NCBI GenBank assembly: GCA_035528995.1
Contig: DATKXO010000397.1
Coordinates: 1 to 9,330, forward strand
Source of the DNA: DATKXO01 sp035528995
Lineage (GTDB): Bacteria > Planctomycetota > Phycisphaerae > UBA1845
Direction of reading: 5' to 3'
Length of the DNA stretch: 9,330 bases
This document shows positions 5,763 to 9,330 of this stretch, in pieces. The position numbers and the translations under genes are program-made. Position 1 is the stretch's first letter. Every line of letters begins with the position of its first letter. The notes beneath the pieces are model-generated. The model was not told where the DNA came from. It ran no database searches and saw only the letters and a list, made by a program, of their open reading frames with translations.

Positions 5763-6674
5763 ATGGCAATGACCGCAGCCAACATGGTTGACCGCATCGA
5801 GGCGTACATGGGCTGGTCGAGCCCGAGCGCGGCCCAGAGCGCCCTGGCCCTGCAATATCTGAACGGCGGCTACAAGGAGGTTCTGCGCGGCATTTGGATG
5901 GACGAGCGGGGCATGGAGCACTTCCACGCCTTTTCGTTCGCCCAGCCGAAGGAAACTGCTGCCGACCTGACGCTGTGGGGCGGGTTCGCGGCGGGTGCGC
6001 TTACGGTGAGCGGGACCGGCAATACGATCCTCACGTCCGCCACGGCCGTATTCTACCCGACGATGGTCGGTGCGACGATTACGGGCGATACGTCTGCGGT
6101 TGACTACACCATTGTCACGTTCACGTCGTCCAAGATCGTTGTCGTGAGTGCCAACGCCAGCGCGGATACCAAGTTTACTATGGCCCCGGACGGCGTGAAT
6201 CGCCTGCCGTCCGATTGGGGCGGGTCGTTACGCGGCCCGGTCTACGCCAACAGTACCGAAGTCGGCGACAAGCTGGTCGAAGTCACGCCGGAAGAGATGG
6301 ACGAACTGTACCGGAACAGCGACACGGAGTCGATTCCGACTCACTGGTGCATCGTTCCCGGCCCGCTGACGACCGCCGCGGCCCCCACGGTCAATATGCG
6401 GGTCCATCCGCCGCCGAGCGAGGACCTTGAGGTCAACTGGCCCTATCGCGCTATCCAGGCCGACTTCACGGACGCCGCGGTGTATCCGATTGCCGGGCCG
6501 GAGCATGACCCGACCATCCTGGCGTTCGGCTTGGCCGAAGCTGAACGGGCGAAGCACATGGCGCACGGGACGGAATGGATCGAGGCCCAGCGCTTACTGA
6601 GGGGTAGCGTCGAGATCGACAGGCAACTCAGGGACAGCGAGTTCATAACGGGCGGCAGTATTCAACAGGAGTAG
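5763..6674 (+). CDS. Probable head-tail adaptor (connector) with inserted beta domain
   Basis: 303 residues; ATG at 5763 with GAGGA (5752-5756), lying in the last codons of the glycosyltransferase gene, so translation is likely coupled. The N-terminus is helical (AANMVDRIEAYMG, 5-17; ALALQYLNGGYKEVLRGIWM, 27-46), as in proteins that dock under the portal ring. Residues about 70-142 form a separate Thr/Ser/Val-rich beta segment (ALTVSGTGNTILTS ... MVGATITGD ... KIVVVSANASADTKFTM), a module I know as a common insertion in phage neck proteins. After LPSDWGGS come the connector-like elements KLVEVTPEEMDELYRNS (170-186), a WCIVPG strand, MRVHPPPSEDLEVNWPYRA (212-230) and a long C-terminal helix with repeated Arg/Glu (AEAERAKHMAHG ... 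VEIDRQLRDSE). Assignment rests on this pattern plus position; an alternative is another neck or tail-completion protein. Confidence 0.68.
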   Translation: MAMTAANMVDRIEAYMGWSSPSAAQSALALQYLNGGYKEVLRGIWMDERGMEHFHAFSFAQPKETAADLTLWGGFAAGALTVSGTGNTILTSATAVFYPTMVGATITGDTSAVDYTIVTFTSSKIVVVSANASADTKFTMAPDGVNRLPSDWGGSLRGPVYANSTEVGDKLVEVTPEEMDELYRNSDTESIPTHWCIVPGPLTTAAAPTVNMRVHPPPSEDLEVNWPYRAIQADFTDAAVYPIAGPEHDPTILAFGLAEAERAKHMAHGTEWIEAQRLLRGSVEIDRQLRDSEFITGGSIQQE

Positions 6675-6677
6675 TCC

Positions 6678-8093
6678 GTGGCCAATACCCTCATACCCTG
6701 GTATCAGCGGGAAGACGAAACGCAGCGGAAGCAGACGGGCACGTTTGCTTGGGGCGTCACCTTCCAGCGGACCTATACCGTCCCGCATGGCCTGAGCATT
6801 ACGGACCTTGACGCGGAGGCGGCCAGGCAGATTCTGCCCGCGCGCGGCGCGCTCGGGATACCCACTGCCGATGAGGCCGCGGCGACACTGACGGCTGCGC
6901 GGGTGCTCAACTGGCGATACGGCCAGAAGAAAGAGGGCGGGATTCAACTTATCGTCGATTGGGGCCAGATCGTCTTGTACGCCGGCGTGACGGACACTAC
7001 CGCCGGGCTGGCCCTACTGGAATTGAGGGGATCGCGTCAGACCCGCGAGGACCGATTCCGGTACGGGACTCGTATCTACGCGGCGTCGAGAGACACCGAA
7101 TCGGATAACATCCCCAAGTTCTTCACGGACTCCATCGGCGTTACCGGGATGACTACGCTTGCGCGCCGCAAGGTTGGGGTCCAGAAGGACGACCAGATTT
7201 TGCCGGGGGTCTGGCTGCTGACGGCAAGCTACGTCGGGTTCGTCGAATCCGAACTGATGCACTTGCGCGACCTGGACGACAACGCCTTCGCCGGCCCCAG
7301 CGGCAAGCGGGTATTCGCCACGCTTGACACCGGGGCGATAACGATGATGGGGCAACTCAAGGGCAAGATGTTCCCCGGGACGAAGGTGTCCGCGTATCGG
7401 ACCAAGGCGATATGGCGACCGTTCAATCTCCCGGACATTGCGCTCGTGGAGGCGTACTACGGCTTCCCCGGTCAGGGCTATCCGCGCAAGGTGGGCTATG
7501 CCCGCGTAACGCTGCGCACGATGAGCCAGTCCCGGCGAAAGGTGATGCGCGACCTGGACAAAGCGATTGTCGAGGGCTGGGACAATGAGAAGTTCTGGCA
7601 GGTTACGCAGGGCTCCAACAATATCCCGGACACCGCGACGTTCTTGCGTATCGAGACGGCCATTTATGCCGATGGCGTACCAGTCAGGGACGCGCTCTAC
7701 TTGCGCAACACCGTCAACAAGGACGGCTTCAATCTCGTCATGTTCGGATACGTGCCGCCCGAGACGTTCCGCATGGCCTCTATCGAAACGGTGTCAACGC
7801 TCCAGACTGACATCGTACCCATCAACTACTACATCGAGGTCGAGGACAAGGGCTGGAACACGCTGGTGAAATCAGCGCCGGGCGTATTCAAGGTCTACGA
7901 GATCCCGGTATTCGACGACAACGACGTTCAGACCGGCAAGACGGCCACGGTCAAGCGGTTCATCCCGAAGATGGAATCATCCCTGAACGGCGGCATGACC
8001 ACGTACCGGGCGGCCGAAGAAGAGGCCCGCAGGCTTCATCCGGCCGTTGACTGGGGATTCATGTTCGACAATCTCCAGCGGTGGAAATACTAA
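6678..8093 (+). CDS. Unknown virion-type protein, 471 residues
   Basis: The gene starts with GTG at 6678, supported by AGGAG (6667-6671) 6 bases upstream and a 3-base gap from the adaptor-like gene. I do not recognise a family. The product has no cysteine, no signal peptide and no membrane helix. It begins with a polar, aromatic segment (LIPWYQREDETQRKQTGTF) and contains many short strands: GIQLIVDWGQIVLYAGVT (88-105), a VWLLTASYVGFVESELMHLRD stretch (178-198), and ETAIYADGVPVRDALYLRN (326-344). The end is notable: RRLHPAVDWGFMFDNLQRWKY (451-471), with tryptophans and aromatics at the very C-terminus. Between an adaptor-like gene and a tail-collar gene, a neck, nozzle or tail-base protein is plausible. 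Its length is close to that of P22 gp10 (about 470 residues) and the gene order matches, but I see no clear sequence similarity, so that is only a hypothesis. Confidence 0.8.
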   Translation: MANTLIPWYQREDETQRKQTGTFAWGVTFQRTYTVPHGLSITDLDAEAARQILPARGALGIPTADEAAATLTAARVLNWRYGQKKEGGIQLIVDWGQIVLYAGVTDTTAGLALLELRGSRQTREDRFRYGTRIYAASRDTESDNIPKFFTDSIGVTGMTTLARRKVGVQKDDQILPGVWLLTASYVGFVESELMHLRDLDDNAFAGPSGKRVFATLDTGAITMMGQLKGKMFPGTKVSAYRTKAIWRPFNLPDIALVEAYYGFPGQGYPRKVGYARVTLRTMSQSRRKVMRDLDKAIVEGWDNEKFWQVTQGSNNIPDTATFLRIETAIYADGVPVRDALYLRNTVNKDGFNLVMFGYVPPETFRMASIETVSTLQTDIVPINYYIEVEDKGWNTLVKSAPGVFKVYEIPVFDDNDVQTGKTATVKRFIPKMESSLNGGMTTYRAAEEEARRLHPAVDWGFMFDNLQRWKY

Positions 8094-9330
8094 TGGGGCA
8101 GGGTTCCAACGATAACGCGATTGTGTCGGCTGTTCGGTCGATGCTCGGCGACCAGGGCAACTACGGTCTGACCGAATCGCCCGACCCGATAGCCGCATCC
8201 CGCCGCCAGCTTGAGGGCATTCTGGGAATGGCGCAGCCAGCGCCCGCCCCGGCCCCGGCGATGGTGACTCTACTGCCGGTGACTGACCCGTTTTCCGACC
8301 TGCCCCCCGAGATGCTGAAAGAAGAGGTCCCCGAGCAGTGGCCGGTTGTTGGGCAAGGCGAGGACCCCGCGAGTCGGAATGACGAGTTTACGCACGCGCT
8401 GGCCACGAAGTTGCTGCCGACGGAAACGGCAGTCGAGTTCGGGAAGGTTACTGCGGACTGGAGTACGGGCTCGTATATCACCCTGTCGCTTACGGACGAG
8501 AACGAAGTCCTACTGGACCCGCTCACGTCCGTCAACGTCCACTTGGCTTCAGACGGCAGCACGGTCACTAAAGGCATTCTCAAGGACGCGGTTCTCCGCT
8601 TCACGCGCTACCAAAAACAGGACGACGACGGGATTGACGGCGTTCTGGTCGGATGGAGGCCCAAGTGTGGCGTCGTTTTCGGCAAGCCGACAGGGGCGTT
8701 CTCCGGCGGGGTGACTATTGACCTGAACATGACGGACCTGAACGGCGTGGCGTTAGACCCCGCTGTTGCGAGCACGTTCCATCTGTCCGTTGACGGCGCC
8801 ACGAGCATTTCGACATCGTACACCACGTCTGATGTTCTGCGGTGCATGTACTACCCGGAAGTTGACGACGATGACGTAGATGGAGTGGTGTTGGGCCTGA
8901 TTCACGAGGCGGTTCCCACGGGTACGGTACTGCCCTGGGGCGGCGACATGAGCGGTTCTCCGTCGGCGCCCGTCACGGTATCCGGTCCGCCGACCGGGTA
9001 TCTGTTTGCGAACGGGCAGGCCATATCGCGGACGACGTATGCCGCGCTCTTCGCGGTGATTGGCACGAGGTATGGTGTAGGCGATGCGAGCACCACGTTC
9101 AATGTGCCCGATACCTGCGACAAGGCGTGGCGAGGCAGCGTCAGCGAAGACGGCGCGGATGAAACGCACCCGGGCGACACGGGCGGAAGCGCGACCCACG
9201 GCGGCGACTCGTTTGTTGACGAGGTTCCCCCGCTTGACCCGCTGGACCCGGAAGACAATCCAGACAACACGCACTTTAACCATACTGCCATTTCGTCGTT
9301 TTGTGTGGACGTAAACGATATGGCCCGCAG
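8093..9330 (+). CDS. Tail-collar domain protein (tail fibre type), 3' end outside window
   Basis: 412 codons are visible and the frame is still open at the window end. The ATG at 8093 overlaps the previous TAA by one base (TAATG), a sign of translational coupling; a weak GGTGGA lies upstream. Residues 1-45 look helical and are joined by an Ala/Pro linker (AQPAPAPAPAM, 47-57) to a long beta-rich region with Asp-rich turns (for example QDDDGIDG and EVDDDDVDG). Residues about 276-345 match the phage tail collar domain (Pfam family PF07484): TGTVLPWGG, then PPTGYLFANGQAISRTTYAALF (299-320), IGTRYGVGDASTTFNVPD (323-340). In known fibres this domain sits near the receptor-binding tip or a collar. 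Behind it is an acidic, Gly- and Pro-rich stretch. The N-terminus probably anchors to the neck or tail, but this is inference. Confidence 0.85.
   Translation, partial: MGQGSNDNAIVSAVRSMLGDQGNYGLTESPDPIAASRRQLEGILGMAQPAPAPAPAMVTLLPVTDPFSDLPPEMLKEEVPEQWPVVGQGEDPASRNDEFTHALATKLLPTETAVEFGKVTADWSTGSYITLSLTDENEVLLDPLTSVNVHLASDGSTVTKGILKDAVLRFTRYQKQDDDGIDGVLVGWRPKCGVVFGKPTGAFSGGVTIDLNMTDLNGVALDPAVASTFHLSVDGATSISTSYTTSDVLRCMYYPEVDDDDVDGVVLGLIHEAVPTGTVLPWGGDMSGSPSAPVTVSGPPTGYLFANGQAISRTTYAALFAVIGTRYGVGDASTTFNVPDTCDKAWRGSVSEDGADETHPGDTGGSATHGGDSFVDEVPPLDPLDPEDNPDNTHFNHTAISSFCVDVNDMAR

Noticed and set aside
8346..8714. + strand frame of 122 codons inside the collar gene
   Set aside because: The overlapping frame from 8093 is uninterrupted and carries the tail-collar domain; this one is Arg/Ser/Thr-rich shadow sequence.

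Overview
The window is a G+C-rich piece of a tailed double-stranded DNA phage or prophage (Caudoviricetes). It holds the virion head and neck genes, all on the + strand and tightly packed. The order portal, small protein, scaffold-like protein, major capsid protein, decoration-like protein, small protein, glycosyltransferase, head-tail adaptor-like protein, unknown virion protein, tail-collar protein is that of a late structural operon. No integrase, repressor, lysis gene, tRNA or host gene is visible, so lifestyle and host cannot be read from this stretch. The portal-scaffold-coat-adaptor order recalls P22-like podoviruses, but the window stops before any tail morphology gene that would settle this.

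Layout: positions 2-1102 carry the C-terminal part of the portal, whose start lies upstream of the window. It overlaps a 91-residue unknown gene (1089-1364). A 169-base gap follows, holding three short hairpins that all present the same 7-base loop, ACARGTG, on different stems. Then come an acidic, charged scaffold-like gene (1534-2502), a gap with a hairpin, and the major capsid gene (2634-3674). A longer hairpin separates the capsid gene from a cysteine-rich decoration-like gene (3756-4388) and a 90-residue small beta-type protein (4431-4703). A strong 9-bp GC hairpin precedes a GT-B glycosyltransferase gene (4761-5759). Adaptor (5763-6674), unknown 471-residue protein (6678-8093) and tail-collar gene (8093 to beyond the window end) follow with gaps of 3, 3 and -1 bases.

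How they fit together: scaffold and capsid protein would assemble a procapsid around the portal, the decoration-type proteins would bind the shell, and the adaptor and following proteins would close the portal and begin the tail. The glycosyltransferase is translated with these structural genes and may modify a virion protein or a host surface glycan. Hairpins lie only in gaps at the scaffold, capsid and glycosyltransferase boundaries, which suggests RNA-level tuning of protein ratios. The most interesting unexplained signal is the three-hairpin set immediately upstream of the scaffold gene's ribosome binding site.
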